DNA of 64,000 bases from Gammaproteobacteria bacterium (GCA_024234975.1 JACKNH010000015.1:21804-85803), one strand, 5' to 3'; shown: positions 53,646 to 63,515, counted from the first letter of the stretch. Numbers and translations are program-made. The notes: generated by a model not told the origin, from the letters alone.

Positions 53646-54003
53646 GTGAATCCCGTGCATTTCTGGTTTTTCCTGCGACATCATGCATTTATGGAATGAA
53701 AAAAATTGTGACATCGCTTTGCGGGCGACCTGCATGGGTGTTCCGGCGGCCGGGTGTAAAGTAAGTGGACATTGCCACTGCCCAAGATCACGGTGTCAGC
53801 GCTACGGGGCAGCATCGTGCTCGCCCGGCGCCTTGACTGGGCTTACCTGCGCATGAACTCATGACGCACCTTACGGTCGATGGCCCCTGCCGGGGTGGAA
53901 ATCCACGCTGGCAATTCCGATTCATTCCGTTCTTGTCTGTGATCAACCTGCGTCCTGCCTGCGTCCCTTATGAAAGGCAGAGCGCAAGAGGAGCACAAAA
54001 GTC
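53646..54003. other. Gene-free region between PEP-CTERM and TauD/TfdA genes
   Basis: Apart from the adjoining sigma54 site, no gene is supported. It has an A-rich run (53697-53708) and, near 53872, a GC-rich stretch without hairpins I can identify. The TauD-type gene's promoter must lie here, but no clear -35/-10 pair is visible. Confidence 0.4.
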
Positions 54004-54957
54004 ATGCCTATCAAGGTGGAACCGATTCTGCCGCGTTTCGGCGCCGAGGTTTCCGGCGTCGACATCAGCAAACCGCTGGATGAGGCCACCCGCCGGCAGA
54101 TCATCGACATCCAGCACGAATGGGGTGTCACGGTCTGGCGCAATACGCACCTGGATAACGCCAGCCATGTCGCGTTCAGCCGCATCTTTGGCCATGTGGA
54201 ACTGGCGCCGGCGCGCAATGGGCAATACCGCTTCGAACAGCCCGAACTGTTTGACGCTTCCAACATCGATCGCAGTGGCGTCATCGTGGATAACGCCAGT
54301 ATCCGTCTTGCCGCCAAGGGCAACCGGCTCTGGCACTCGGATTCATCGTTCATGAAAGTCCGCGCAGCGGAAGCGTTGCTGCTGTGTCACGAAGCGCCAC
54401 CGCACGGCGGTCCGACCTGGTTCGCCGATACGCGCAGCGCCTACGAGGATTTGCCACAGACGATGAAGGATCGCCTGGAAGGGCTGCAAGCGGTGCATTC
54501 GTATTTCTGGTCGCGTCGTCGCGCTGGTTACCCGTACACCGAAGAGGAGGTGGATGCCATGCCCGCAGCCGTGCACCCCGTGGTCCATGTGCACAAAGGG
54601 TCGGGGCGCAAAGCGCTGTTCATCGGCGCCCACACCCGCGACATCATCGGTATGCAACGTGAGGACGGGCGCAAACTGATCGATGAGCTGATCGCTTGGT
54701 GTACGCAACCCCAATATGTCATTTCGGTTCACTACAAACCCGGTGATATGAGCATCTGGGATAACCTGTGCTCGTTGCATCGCGGAGGCGAGTACGAAGA
54801 CACACGGTATCGACGCGATATGCGCCGGACCACGGTGCGTGATCCCGATGCCGGCGAAGCCAGCAGCGACCATTACACCAGGCTGTTCACGGATGCCGGT
54901 GATACGCCGTTCGCGCCGCGCGATTCCACGTTGGAGCGGATTCCGGAGAAGGTGTAG
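54004..54957 (+). CDS. TauD/TfdA-family Fe(II)/2-oxoglutarate dioxygenase
   Basis: Non-haem iron dioxygenase of 317 residues; couples 2-oxoglutarate decarboxylation to hydroxylation of a substrate such as taurine, phenoxyacetate or a related compound. The iron triad is H111-x-D113 (LWHSDSSF) and distal His259 (LCSLHRGGEYEDT), and the 2-oxoglutarate Arg is in the DTRYRRDMRRTTV block. N-terminal PILPRFGAEVSGVDISKPL is typical. GAGGAG lies upstream of the ATG. Substrate unknown. Its own transporter may be the ABC system that follows. Confidence 0.93.
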   Translation: MPIKVEPILPRFGAEVSGVDISKPLDEATRRQIIDIQHEWGVTVWRNTHLDNASHVAFSRIFGHVELAPARNGQYRFEQPELFDASNIDRSGVIVDNASIRLAAKGNRLWHSDSSFMKVRAAEALLLCHEAPPHGGPTWFADTRSAYEDLPQTMKDRLEGLQAVHSYFWSRRRAGYPYTEEEVDAMPAAVHPVVHVHKGSGRKALFIGAHTRDIIGMQREDGRKLIDELIAWCTQPQYVISVHYKPGDMSIWDNLCSLHRGGEYEDTRYRRDMRRTTVRDPDAGEASSDHYTRLFTDAGDTPFAPRDSTLERIPEKV

Positions 54958-55084
54958 CCCGCGACCGTCCTGTCTTCTTGCGCGCGCCAGAGCCGACCGA
55001 TTCGAAGCTGCCTGGCGGTTGGTCGCAATTCACCTGAATGCTTCAAGGTGTAAGCATTGCAGCCTTGTGCAGCAACCCGGGAGT

Positions 55085-55837
55085 ATGAGCATCATGCCGT
55101 CCGATGCGTCAGTACAAAAGGAAACCGGTTCGGCCTCGCAGACGTTGGTCGCCCGCCATCTGAGCAAGACCTATCGTAGTGGTGACGTCGAGGTACATGC
55201 GCTGCAAGGTGTGGACTTCGAACTGAACAAGAACGAGCTTGTCGTGCTGCTCGGGCCGTCCGGCAGCGGTAAATCGACACTGCTTAACATCATCGGCGGA
55301 CTCGATACCCCGACCTCCGGCGACATCCGTTTTCGTGATCACAACCTGAGTTCGGCGGACGAGGCCGAACTGACCCGCTTCCGACGCGAGCACGTCGGGT
55401 TTGTATTCCAGTTCTATAACCTGATCCCGAGTCTTACCGCGCGCGAGAACGTGGCGCTGGTGACCGAGATCGCGCCGCATCCGCTGGACCCCGCGGAGGC
55501 ATTGTCGCTGGTAGGGCTTGGCAAACGGCTCGATCACTTTCCGGCGCAACTGTCAGGCGGCGAGCAGCAGCGTGTGGCGATCGCCAGGGCCATCGCCAAG
55601 CAGCCGGAAATCCTGCTCTGCGACGAGCCCACGGGGGCACTGGACAGCCGCACCGGCGTGTTGGTGCTGGAAGCCATTGAACGGGTCAATCGTGAACTCG
55701 GTACCAGCACGGCGTTGATTACCCACAACACCGCAATCGCTGGCATGGCTGACCGTGTGGTCCACATTGCGGATGGGCGGATTGAGCGCACCGAGCGCAA
55801 CCTGCATCGGCAACCGATACATGAACTCAAGTGGTAG
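55085..55837 (+). CDS. ABC transporter ATP-binding subunit (LolD/MacB type)
   Basis: ATPase of 250 residues. Walker A GPSGSGKST, signature LSGGEQQRVAIARAI, Walker B ILLCDEPTGALD, switch His in TALITHNTAI. Length and the SLTARENV region fit LolD/MacB-type ATPases working with FtsX-like permeases. The ATG at 55094 (MPSDAS) is an equally good start, since GGGAG at 55078 is better spaced from it. First gene of a three-gene unit whose next start overlaps or abuts its stop. Confidence 0.9.
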   Translation: MSIMPSDASVQKETGSASQTLVARHLSKTYRSGDVEVHALQGVDFELNKNELVVLLGPSGSGKSTLLNIIGGLDTPTSGDIRFRDHNLSSADEAELTRFRREHVGFVFQFYNLIPSLTARENVALVTEIAPHPLDPAEALSLVGLGKRLDHFPAQLSGGEQQRVAIARAIAKQPEILLCDEPTGALDSRTGVLVLEAIERVNRELGTSTALITHNTAIAGMADRVVHIADGRIERTERNLHRQPIHELKW

Positions 55838-55840
55838 GTG

Positions 55841-58207
55841 ATGACGACGCTGGACCGCAAACTGTGGCGTGAACTCTGGCATCTGCGCGGCCAGGCGCTG
55901 GCTGTCGCAGTCGTCATTGCCTCGGGTGTGGCCATGTTGGTGATGTCGATGTCGACGGTGGAAGCACTGGATGACACGACCCGCGCGTACTACCAGCGTA
56001 ACCGCTTTGGTGACGTATTCGCATTTGCCGTGCGCGCGCCGGAAACCGTGGCCCGGCGCATTGCGGAATTGCCCGGCGTGCAGAGCGTCGACGTCCGTAT
56101 CGGCAAATATGCCACGCTTGATATTGACGGTCTCGCCGAGCCGGTCATCGGTCGGTTGCAGTCCATTCCCGAGGATGGCCAGCCACCATTGAACCGGTTG
56201 ACGTTGCGCAGTGGCCGCTGGCTGGAACCCGGTCGTCGCGATGAAGTGATCATCAACGAGCCCTTCGCGGAAGCGCATGGCATGGTCGAAGGCGCGCAAT
56301 TTTCGGCCTTGATCAACGGGCACTACCGTCGGCTCACAGTCGTGGGCACGGCGCTTTCGCCGGAGTTTGTCTATGCGCTCGGCCCCGGCGCTCTGATGCC
56401 GGATGACAAACGCTTCGGCATCGTATGGATGAGCCGGCAGGCGCTGGAATCCGCTTACGATCTCGAAGGGGCATTCAACGATCTTTCGGTTTCACTGCTG
56501 CGTGGCGCGGCGGTTGATGCAGTGCTGCGCGACATCGATACCCTGCTCGAACCTTATGGTGGCTTTCGCGCCGTCGCCCGCGCTGACCAGTTATCCAACT
56601 GGTTCGTCATGAACGAAATCGCCCAGCAGCGCACGATGTCCACGATCCTGCCGACCATCTTCCTGGCCGTCGCGGCATTCCTTACCTACATGGTGTTGAC
56701 CCGGTTGATCGCTACCGAGCGCAGTGAAATCGGTCTGTTGAAAGCCTTCGGCTATACCCACTGGGAGATCAGCTGGCACTACATGAAGCTGGTGCTCGTG
56801 ATCGCCGTAGCAGGGATATTGCTCGGCAGCGTGCTGGGCGCCATGTTCGGACTGGATAACACCCGGCGCTATGCGGATTTCTTCCGCTTCCCGTTGCTGA
56901 TCTACCGGCCCAGCGCCAACGCCTTTCTGCTGGCCGCGCTGGTCTCGGTGGCCACTACTGTTGCCGGCGCGGTCGGTGCGGTTCGCCGGGCGGCGTCGTT
57001 GCCACCCGCGGAAGCCATGCGCCCGCCACAACCGGTGATCTATCGCCATACCGACAGCGGTCGGCGTCAATTGCTCGCGCTGGTCGATCAGCCTACGCGT
57101 ATCGCACTACGACAGATTGGTCGTTGGCCGCTGCGAGCGTTCTTCACGGTGGCGGGAATTTCGATGTCGGTGGCGCTGCTGGTGGTGGGGCTGCAATGGA
57201 GTGACATGATCGACGAAATGGCGGAGCGATATTTCTTCGATGCCCAGCGCCAGCACGCCATGATCGGGCTCAGTGAAGCGCAGGCCATGACCGCGTTGCA
57301 GGATTTCAAACATCTGCCTGGTGTGATCGCCGCCGAACCCCTGCGATTTGTCAGCGCAGACTTTCACGTTGGCACGCGGCGGCATCGTGGCGCAATCAAT
57401 GGCGTACCGGCGGACACGGTGCTGCAACCCATCCATGATGAAGCGACAGGACACGATCTGCCCGTACCGCAGGATGGTCTGGCAATGGCGACGCGTCTGG
57501 CGCAGAAACTGGACGTCGGCGTCGGTGATATGGTCTGGGTCGACATCCAGCAAGGGCAGCGTCCTTCGGTGCAACTGCCGGTGACGACCTTGTTTGAAAC
57601 CATGATTGCGATGCCAGCGGTCATGGACCTGCAGGCATTGAACCGCCTGCTCAAGGAGCGCCCCAGTCTGGAATACGCAAATCTGTTGATCGACAAGCGG
57701 GCAGAAGGGGAATTATTCAGAGCACTGAAATCCATGCCCGGCATCGGTGCGGTCATGATCAAGCAGGCGGCGCTGGATTCCTTTCATGACACCATCGGTG
57801 AGCAGATGCTGATCTACACCGGCATCTTTGCCATGTTCGCCGGCGCTTTGGGATTCGGCGTGGTGTACAACAGCGCCCGCATCGCGCTGTCGGAGCGTGG
57901 TCGCGAGTTGGCGACGCTACGGGTACTGGGGTTCACGCGTGGCGAAATATCCTACATTCTGCTCGCCGAGGTTGGTCTGTTGATCGTTGCAGCGCTGCCC
58001 CTGGGGTGCCTGGCCGGCCGTGGCCTGACGCTGATGATTGCCCACTTGTTCGATACGGAATTGTTTCGCATACCTGCCACAGTGCAACCTTCCACTTACG
58101 GCATGGCCGTGCTGCTGACACTGCTTGCCACCGTCACCTCCATCGCACTCGTTCGCAGGCGCGTCGATCAACTCGACCTGATCCGAGTGCTGAAAACACG
58201 GGAATAA
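55841..58207 (+). CDS. ABC transporter permease with two FtsX domains
   Basis: Inner-membrane permease of 788 residues. Two FtsX/MacB-like repeats are visible: about residues 255-390 (IFLAVAAFLTYMVLTRLIATERSEIGLLKAFGYTHWEI) and about 660-788 (ALSERGRELATLRVLGFTRGEISYILLAEVGLL), each followed by further helices, and large extracytoplasmic domains lie between. GTG 55838 is the alternative start, directly abutting the ATPase stop. The adaptor gene follows 3 nt later, so these three form an efflux-type operon. Substrate unknown. Confidence 0.92.
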   Translation: MTTLDRKLWRELWHLRGQALAVAVVIASGVAMLVMSMSTVEALDDTTRAYYQRNRFGDVFAFAVRAPETVARRIAELPGVQSVDVRIGKYATLDIDGLAEPVIGRLQSIPEDGQPPLNRLTLRSGRWLEPGRRDEVIINEPFAEAHGMVEGAQFSALINGHYRRLTVVGTALSPEFVYALGPGALMPDDKRFGIVWMSRQALESAYDLEGAFNDLSVSLLRGAAVDAVLRDIDTLLEPYGGFRAVARADQLSNWFVMNEIAQQRTMSTILPTIFLAVAAFLTYMVLTRLIATERSEIGLLKAFGYTHWEISWHYMKLVLVIAVAGILLGSVLGAMFGLDNTRRYADFFRFPLLIYRPSANAFLLAALVSVATTVAGAVGAVRRAASLPPAEAMRPPQPVIYRHTDSGRRQLLALVDQPTRIALRQIGRWPLRAFFTVAGISMSVALLVVGLQWSDMIDEMAERYFFDAQRQHAMIGLSEAQAMTALQDFKHLPGVIAAEPLRFVSADFHVGTRRHRGAINGVPADTVLQPIHDEATGHDLPVPQDGLAMATRLAQKLDVGVGDMVWVDIQQGQRPSVQLPVTTLFETMIAMPAVMDLQALNRLLKERPSLEYANLLIDKRAEGELFRALKSMPGIGAVMIKQAALDSFHDTIGEQMLIYTGIFAMFAGALGFGVVYNSARIALSERGRELATLRVLGFTRGEISYILLAEVGLLIVAALPLGCLAGRGLTLMIAHLFDTELFRIPATVQPSTYGMAVLLTLLATVTSIALVRRRVDQLDLIRVLKTRE

Positions 58208-58210
58208 GCC

Positions 58211-59416
58211 ATGCAAGCCATTACACGCAGACTGTTGTTCTGGGGCATCATCGCCGCGCTGGTGCTCGCTGGGCTGACGGCGGCGTTTACGCCGCGGTCG
58301 TTACCTGTCGATGTCGACACAGTCCAGCGTGGGACATTACGGGTCATGGTGGAAGATGAAGGCAAAACCCGTGTGCACGACATCTATGTGATTTCTGCTC
58401 CGGTAACCGGCCGGATGCGGCGTATCGACCTGCACGTGGGCGACGCAGTGGTCGCCAGCGAGACCGTGGTGGCTGAGATAGAACCCATCGACCCGGCGTT
58501 TCTGGATCCGCGTGGCGAGGCCCAGGCCCGCGCCGACATCCGTGCCGCCGAATCGGCCGAAGCCGTTGCCCGGGCACAGGTCGAACAGGCGCAGGCGGAA
58601 CTGGATTTTGCCCACCGTGAATTCGACCGCGCCCGTGAGCTGGTACCGCAGGGAACCATATCGCAGCGTGAGCTCGATGATGCCGAACGTGCTTACCGCA
58701 CCCGCCGTGCCGCGCTGCTGACCATGCAGGCCGCACTGGACCGCAGCACCTATGAACTGGAACGTTCGCGCGCCCAATTGCTTTCGCCGGCGCAAACCGA
58801 ACGCAACGCCGCTGAATGTGATTGCATTGCCTTACGCGCGCCGGTCGACGGCCGGATCCTGCAGTTACTGCAGCAGAGTGAAGGCGTCGTCACCGCGGGT
58901 ACGCCGCTGGTGGATGTCGGTGATGCGCGTGATCTGGAAATCGCCGTGGACCTGCTATCCGCCGATGCGGTCAGGGTCGAGGCGGGGCAACGCGTCATCA
59001 TCGATGGCTGGGGTGGCGATCAGGCCCTGGAGGGTCGTGTGCGGCTGGTTGAACCGTTCGGTTACACCAAGGTTTCGGCACTGGGTATCGAAGAGCAGCG
59101 CGTGAATGTGGTGATCGATATCATCAGTCCGGCTGCTGATTGGCAGCGATTGGCGCACGGTTACCAGGTCGATGCCCGCATTGTGCTTGCCGAACACGTC
59201 GATGTGCTGACGGTGCCGCTGACGGCGCTGTTCCGCGATGGTCCGGATTGGGCGGTATTCGTGGCAGAGGCTGACCGCGCGCGGTTACGGCAGGTGACGC
59301 TGGGTGACCGCAATGGATCGCAGGCCGAGGTCAGGGAGGGGCTTGCCGAAGGCGAGCGGGTGGTTTTACATCCCAGCGACAGGATTGCCCAGGGTGTGCG
59401 CATCCGGGCGAATTGA
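58211..59416 (+). CDS. Periplasmic adaptor (membrane fusion protein) of the ABC efflux system
   Basis: HlyD/MacA-type adaptor of 401 residues: membrane anchor (about 8-28), barrel-sandwich and lipoyl halves (VISAPVTGRMRRIDLHVGDAV...IALRAPVDGRILQLLQQSEGVV), a helical hairpin (about 95-195, ARADIRAAESAEAVARAQVEQAQAELDFAHREFDRARELV) and a beta-barrel C terminus. Links the inner-membrane ABC permease to an outer-membrane duct; no TolC-like gene is in the window. It begins 3 nt after the permease stop. Confidence 0.92.
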   Translation: MQAITRRLLFWGIIAALVLAGLTAAFTPRSLPVDVDTVQRGTLRVMVEDEGKTRVHDIYVISAPVTGRMRRIDLHVGDAVVASETVVAEIEPIDPAFLDPRGEAQARADIRAAESAEAVARAQVEQAQAELDFAHREFDRARELVPQGTISQRELDDAERAYRTRRAALLTMQAALDRSTYELERSRAQLLSPAQTERNAAECDCIALRAPVDGRILQLLQQSEGVVTAGTPLVDVGDARDLEIAVDLLSADAVRVEAGQRVIIDGWGGDQALEGRVRLVEPFGYTKVSALGIEEQRVNVVIDIISPAADWQRLAHGYQVDARIVLAEHVDVLTVPLTALFRDGPDWAVFVAEADRARLRQVTLGDRNGSQAEVREGLAEGERVVLHPSDRIAQGVRIRAN

Positions 59417-59468
59417 TTTGTTTGAGGCCGGTGCTCTGGCGCGAGGAGAGTGCTGCATCAAGCCTGCC

Positions 59469-59495
59469 TGCCGACCCGCGCTAAGCGGGCCGGCA
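59469..59495. terminator. Hairpin terminator between adaptor and ring-cleavage dioxygenase genes
   Basis: Arms 59469-59479 (TGCCGACCCGC) and 59485-59495 pair with one mismatch around a 5-nt loop GCTAA. Position between convergent genes (stops at 59416 and 59518) supports a bidirectional terminator. Confidence 0.6.
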
Positions 59496-59517
59496 CAGGC
59501 GAACGAACAGCGAAAGG

Positions 59518-60780
59518 TCAGGGGTTGGCTTCCACCGAATAGGTGATCGCCGCGTTCCGGGTCTTCTGGAACTCCGGCACGGTCATGCCCTTCATTGCCG
59601 CGTAGACATCGATATTGCCCAGACCGACCACGGGTGCGAGCTTCTCCAGATTGAAGAAGATCACGCCGTACTGAATCATGCCGATCCAGTCGAGCTCGCG
59701 AATCATCCGCTTTTCCTCGTCGGTCAGCTCGTATTCGGTGGCAAGCGCTTCGAAGTCCGATTTGAAGCGGGCGCGGAATTCCGGCTCGATAATCGAGTGC
59801 AGGAAATTGTTGATGCGCCATGCCTTGACGCAGCGGCTGATGGTGAAGGGGTAGGTGCCTTCCAGGTCCGCCGCGGGTGCGACATCCCACATGATCCGCT
59901 TCATGTACTCTTCCCGTGATTCCGGTGACGGATCCTCTTCGGCATCTTCAAAAATCATCGAGGCAATTGCGGTCATCGATGGCAGGAAGAAGCTCTGGTG
60001 CAACTTGTTGACCTTGGGCGCCAGCGCGCCACGCATCAACATCCACATGACGACTTCCGCACCTTCCATGCCGCCGAGTTTTGCCAGTTCGCCAATCGGC
60101 ATTCTGGTCAACGATTCCGGATCCTGGTGCAGGCGATCCATGAACTCGTGATCCCATTCGACGTTATTGAAGCCGCAGCGCTCACCATGTACCTGATGCG
60201 ACAGGCCGCCGGTACCGGCGATTGCGATCTTGATATCAGCGGGATAATTCTGCAGCGCGCGACGCAGTGAACGGCCGAAATCCCAGAAGCGCCTGGCTTT
60301 CGGAATCGGGAATTCCAGCACGCCACATTGCAGCGGGATGATCTTGCACGGCCAGCCGTTCTCGTTGTCGTAGGGCAGCAATACCGACAGCGGTGAGAAT
60401 GCGCCGTGATCCAGGCCCATACCCTGCCAGTAGCTGAGGTCGAATTCGTCGGCGACCAGGCCGAACGCGAGGTGCTGGGCGAGATCCGGGTCGCCCTTGA
60501 TCGGCGGCACGTTGCGCGCGCCGCCGCCCTCATCAGCCGGCGCGAATTCTTCGCCGATACCGATGGCGAAATGCGAGTAATGGCGCATCCAGAATGACGT
60601 CATGTGGTCGTTGTACACATAGATGATGACGTCGGGTTTCGTTTTCGCCAGCCATTCCTTGACCGGCTCAAAGCCCTTGAAGATCGGTGCCCAGACCGGG
60701 TCGTCATATTTGCCCGCGTCGTGCGCAAAGGCGATGGTGGGGGTGTGCGAAACGGCGAAACCGCCGACTATTTTGGCCAT
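59518..60780 (-). CDS. Gallate/protocatechuate-type extradiol dioxygenase (fused LigB-LigA)
   Basis: Non-haem Fe(II) ring-cleavage enzyme of 420 residues, the length of gallate dioxygenases (GalA, DesB). Residues 1 to about 280 are the catalytic LigB (beta) domain: HTPTIAFAHD contains the first His ligand, YNDHMTSF the second, and LGLDHGAFSP and GTGGLSHQVHG the substrate pocket. About 285-415 are a LigA (alpha)-like domain (RVNNFLH...YGVIFFNLEKLAPVVGLGN) fused in one chain. Whether the substrate is gallate or a protocatechuate analogue is inferred. No other lig/gal genes (hydratase, aldolase, isomerase) neighbour it. Likely controlled by the palindromes at 60819-60879. Confidence 0.88.
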   Translation of the reverse strand: MAKIVGGFAVSHTPTIAFAHDAGKYDDPVWAPIFKGFEPVKEWLAKTKPDVIIYVYNDHMTSFWMRHYSHFAIGIGEEFAPADEGGGARNVPPIKGDPDLAQHLAFGLVADEFDLSYWQGMGLDHGAFSPLSVLLPYDNENGWPCKIIPLQCGVLEFPIPKARRFWDFGRSLRRALQNYPADIKIAIAGTGGLSHQVHGERCGFNNVEWDHEFMDRLHQDPESLTRMPIGELAKLGGMEGAEVVMWMLMRGALAPKVNKLHQSFFLPSMTAIASMIFEDAEEDPSPESREEYMKRIMWDVAPAADLEGTYPFTISRCVKAWRINNFLHSIIEPEFRARFKSDFEALATEYELTDEEKRMIRELDWIGMIQYGVIFFNLEKLAPVVGLGNIDVYAAMKGMTVPEFQKTRNAAITYSVEANP

Positions 60781-60818
60781 TACATTTTTCTCCTGAGACT
60801 GGTCCTACAACATACCGA

Positions 60819-60879
60819 GGCGAACTTCGAGAAGCACAGTACTATAGCAAGTTCGCCGGCCGGGATTGAGCTGGCTCAA
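60819..60879 (-). promoter_or_regulatory. Operator-like inverted repeats over the dioxygenase promoter
   Basis: GGCGAACTT (60819-60827) and AAGTTCGCC (60849-60857) are perfect inverted repeats flanking a minus-strand -10 TATAGT (60841-60846). A second palindrome TTGAGC-TG-GCTCAA (60866-60879) overlaps where the -35 would be. Together they suggest regulator binding sites controlling the ring-cleavage gene 39 nt downstream; the regulator is not in the window. Confidence 0.55.
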
Positions 60880-61181
60880 GGTTGTTCGCCACTTTCCCAC
60901 GGCACGGCGCTCTCCCACCGTATGCGGCAGTGAAATTCCCATAAGCCGGAACTGAACCTGTTACCTGCAGTACCCCAAAATCCGGGCGGTCGGTGCCATT
61001 GAACAGGTGCTGACAAACCGCAGGCGCCAACGCAAGTCTTCCGTCCCCCCGGTCGCCATCAGGCAATTCCCCAAGAGTTGGGCTGGTTGTTACGCAACCG
61101 TCATCCACACGTCACCGGGACGTAACACAGCGGCAACACCATTCGAGCGGCAAACAACAATATCCTGGGGAGGATGACCCG
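60880..61181. other. Gene-free region before the choice-of-anchor protein
   Basis: No gene is supported here. It holds GGGACGTAAC and CACGTCACC patches but no clear promoter, no sigma54 site of quality, and no hairpin; a GGGGAGGATGA ribosome site for the downstream gene lies at about 61169. Confidence 0.35.
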
Positions 61182-62801
61182 ATGTATTTGAAGAAGATCT
61201 CTGTCGCGTTGCTGGCGGCAATGGCAGTGGCGCCTGCGGGCGCTGTGGAAATGCTCAACACACAACACCTATGGACGTTCGATCACTGGGCGGCGAAAGG
61301 CAACGGCACACCGGGTTTCGGCGCGGAAATTCTCGCGTTCGACGCCGCCAACAGCGCTTTGTGGGTGGTTGGTCTCGATGTCGAAGGCCCCGATCTCGGC
61401 AATGGAGGTATTGATGTCCTCGACCTGTCCGGCAACCTGCTGAACTCCATTGACCTGACCGCCCTGGGTGGTGTGAACAGCGTGGCGATTGCCAATGGTC
61501 GCGCAGCGGTGGCGGTCAGTGCACCTTTCAAGACCGATCCGGGTTATGTGCGCTTCTTTGATACCAGCGACTACTCGATTCTCGGCACGGTTGGCGTAGG
61601 CGCCAATCCCGACGCGGTGACATTCACTCCCGACGGCTCGCGCGTCATCGTGGCCAACGAGGGTGAACCCATCGACTACTCTGCGGCCAACATTGATCCG
61701 CAGGGCACGGTCAGCATTATCGACGCGGCGACGCTGGCCGCCACCACCGCGGACTTCACCGCGTTCGATGCCAGCCGGGTGACACTGGAAGCGCTGGGTG
61801 TACGGCTCAACGGCCCGAACGCGTCGGTGTCGCAGGATCTCGAACCGGAGTATTCCGCGGTCAGCGCCGACGGCACCAGGGCGCTGGTGACGTTGCAGGA
61901 GAACAACTCGGTCGCGGTGATTGATCTCGAGACGTCCACCGTCGAAGCCATCGTGCCGCTGGGATTCAAGAACCATAACGCACTCGGCAACGGTCTGGAT
62001 GCTTCAAATTCCGATGGCATCGAAGGCAACATCCAGAACTGGCGTGTGAACGGGACCTACATGCCGGACGGCATCGCCGGTTTCACCAATGACGGTAATC
62101 AGTATTACGTGATCGCCAACGAAGGTGACGCGCGTGAATGGGGTGACGAGAACGACCCGGATTTCTTCATCGACGAAGTGCGGGTGAAGGATGCCGATAT
62201 CGATCCGGTGCTCGACGGCCTGCTGAAATTGCAGCACGGCGATGATTATGCGGATTCCGCCAATCTCGGCCGGCTCAAGGTATCAACGACCGGTGATCTG
62301 GACGGCGACGGCGATCTGGATCGACTGGAATCGTTCGGCGCGCGCTCGTTCTCGATCCTGAATGCCTCCGGCGAAATCGTGTACGACTCGGCTGATGCCA
62401 TCGAGCAGATCATCGCCGCGCAGTTCCTGGACGACTTGTGGGTCGACGATCGCAGCGATGACAAGGGTCCGGAACCGGAAAGCGTCGTCATCGGCCAACT
62501 TGGCGCGAGTACTTTGCTGTTCGTCGGCCTTGAGCGCAGCAATGCCGTGATGATCTGGGACCTGACCGATCTCGGTGACATCAATTTCATCGACATGCTG
62601 TTCGCCGATGGCGACATTGGTCCGGAAGGATTGACCTACTTCACGCTGGGTAACACCGGTTACCTCGGCATCGCCAACGAGATCAGTGGTACGACTTCGC
62701 TCTACAGCCTGACCGCGGTGCCGGTGCCGGCCGCTGTCTGGCTGTTCGGGTCTGCGCTGGCCGGTCTGGGGGCAATGCGCCGCCGCGACCCGCTGGCCTG
62801 A
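61182..62801 (+). CDS. Choice-of-anchor I-type beta-propeller protein with VPxPA C-terminal sorting signal
   Basis: Exported 539-residue protein, probably surface-associated. Signal peptide (MYLKKISVALLAAMAVAPAGA). The body is a seven- or eight-bladed propeller resembling alkaline phosphatase/choice-of-anchor I proteins: LDVEGPDLGNGGIDVLDLSGN, NPDAVTFTPDGSRVIVANEGEP, YSAVSADGTRALVTLQENNSVAVIDLETS, QYYVIANEGDAREWGDENDPD, with a D-x-D-x-D calcium-loop look in DLDGDGDLDRLE. The C terminus AVPVPAAVWLFGSALAGL plus Arg tail is a sorting signal of the VPLPA/PEP-CTERM type. No exosortase is in the window. Function unknown. Confidence 0.88.
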   Translation: MYLKKISVALLAAMAVAPAGAVEMLNTQHLWTFDHWAAKGNGTPGFGAEILAFDAANSALWVVGLDVEGPDLGNGGIDVLDLSGNLLNSIDLTALGGVNSVAIANGRAAVAVSAPFKTDPGYVRFFDTSDYSILGTVGVGANPDAVTFTPDGSRVIVANEGEPIDYSAANIDPQGTVSIIDAATLAATTADFTAFDASRVTLEALGVRLNGPNASVSQDLEPEYSAVSADGTRALVTLQENNSVAVIDLETSTVEAIVPLGFKNHNALGNGLDASNSDGIEGNIQNWRVNGTYMPDGIAGFTNDGNQYYVIANEGDAREWGDENDPDFFIDEVRVKDADIDPVLDGLLKLQHGDDYADSANLGRLKVSTTGDLDGDGDLDRLESFGARSFSILNASGEIVYDSADAIEQIIAAQFLDDLWVDDRSDDKGPEPESVVIGQLGASTLLFVGLERSNAVMIWDLTDLGDINFIDMLFADGDIGPEGLTYFTLGNTGYLGIANEISGTTSLYSLTAVPVPAAVWLFGSALAGLGAMRRRDPLA

Positions 62802-62969
62802 GCCGATGGTCCGAACCGTGGCTGCCGCAGTGCTGCGGTGGCCACGGGTTCGCGGCCCGTACCCGCAGTTGAACGTCACCAGCCGATACGCGCTAGAATC
62901 CTCGTCCATCAGCGGCCTGATACCACGTGTATCGCACAGGCCGTGTCATCTGACTTCCTGGGGGGCGAT

Positions 62970-63515
62970 ATGCGAAAAATTTTTCTGGCGACAGCAATTA
63001 CCATGCTGGTAGCGGGGCATGGACTACAGGCGCAGGAACGCCCGGTCATTGCGCCCCTGGTGCCCGCGGCAGATCAACGCGCACTGCTGGCCAGCGACGA
63101 TCCGAAGCTGGCGCGTAACAAGCAGCATGTCTACGATTTCTGGCGCATCGTCTACGAAGGTGGCCACATGGATCGGGCGCCGGAATTCATGACGCCGGAG
63201 TACGTTCAGCACAATCCAAATGTTGCCTCAGGCCGCGACAACTTCGTCAGAACGATCGGCGCCGCCCGCCCCGCGCGACCGGTGCTGGAGCATTCAAACT
63301 TTCCAATCATCGACATCATCGCCGAAGGCGACATGGTCGTTGTGATGTGGGCGCGCAAGGTACGCGACCGGGTACACCCCGATGAAATCTATGACATGAC
63401 CTGGTTCGATGTCTTCCGGCTTGATCCGATCAGCGGTCTGATCGCCGAGCATTGGGATTCGTCCGAGCGCTGGGATGAATCTGGCCGTCCGCCCGGCGCA
63501 GAGTTCTTTCCCTGA
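62970..63515 (+). CDS. Exported NTF2-like (SnoaL-type) protein
   Basis: A 181-residue protein with signal peptide (MRKIFLATAITMLVAGHGLQ, then AQERP). The mature part is an NTF2-fold cone: DFWRIVYEGGHMDRAPEFMTPEYVQHNPNVASGRDNFV is the SnoaL/ester-cyclase signature, with the conserved H-N-P and D residues, then MVVVMWARKVR and YDMTWFDVFRLD. Exported members of this fold are of unknown function. The ATG at 62970 has GGGGGG upstream. Followed at 63623 by another gene on the same strand. Confidence 0.88.
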   Translation: MRKIFLATAITMLVAGHGLQAQERPVIAPLVPAADQRALLASDDPKLARNKQHVYDFWRIVYEGGHMDRAPEFMTPEYVQHNPNVASGRDNFVRTIGAARPARPVLEHSNFPIIDIIAEGDMVVVMWARKVRDRVHPDEIYDMTWFDVFRLDPISGLIAEHWDSSERWDESGRPPGAEFFP

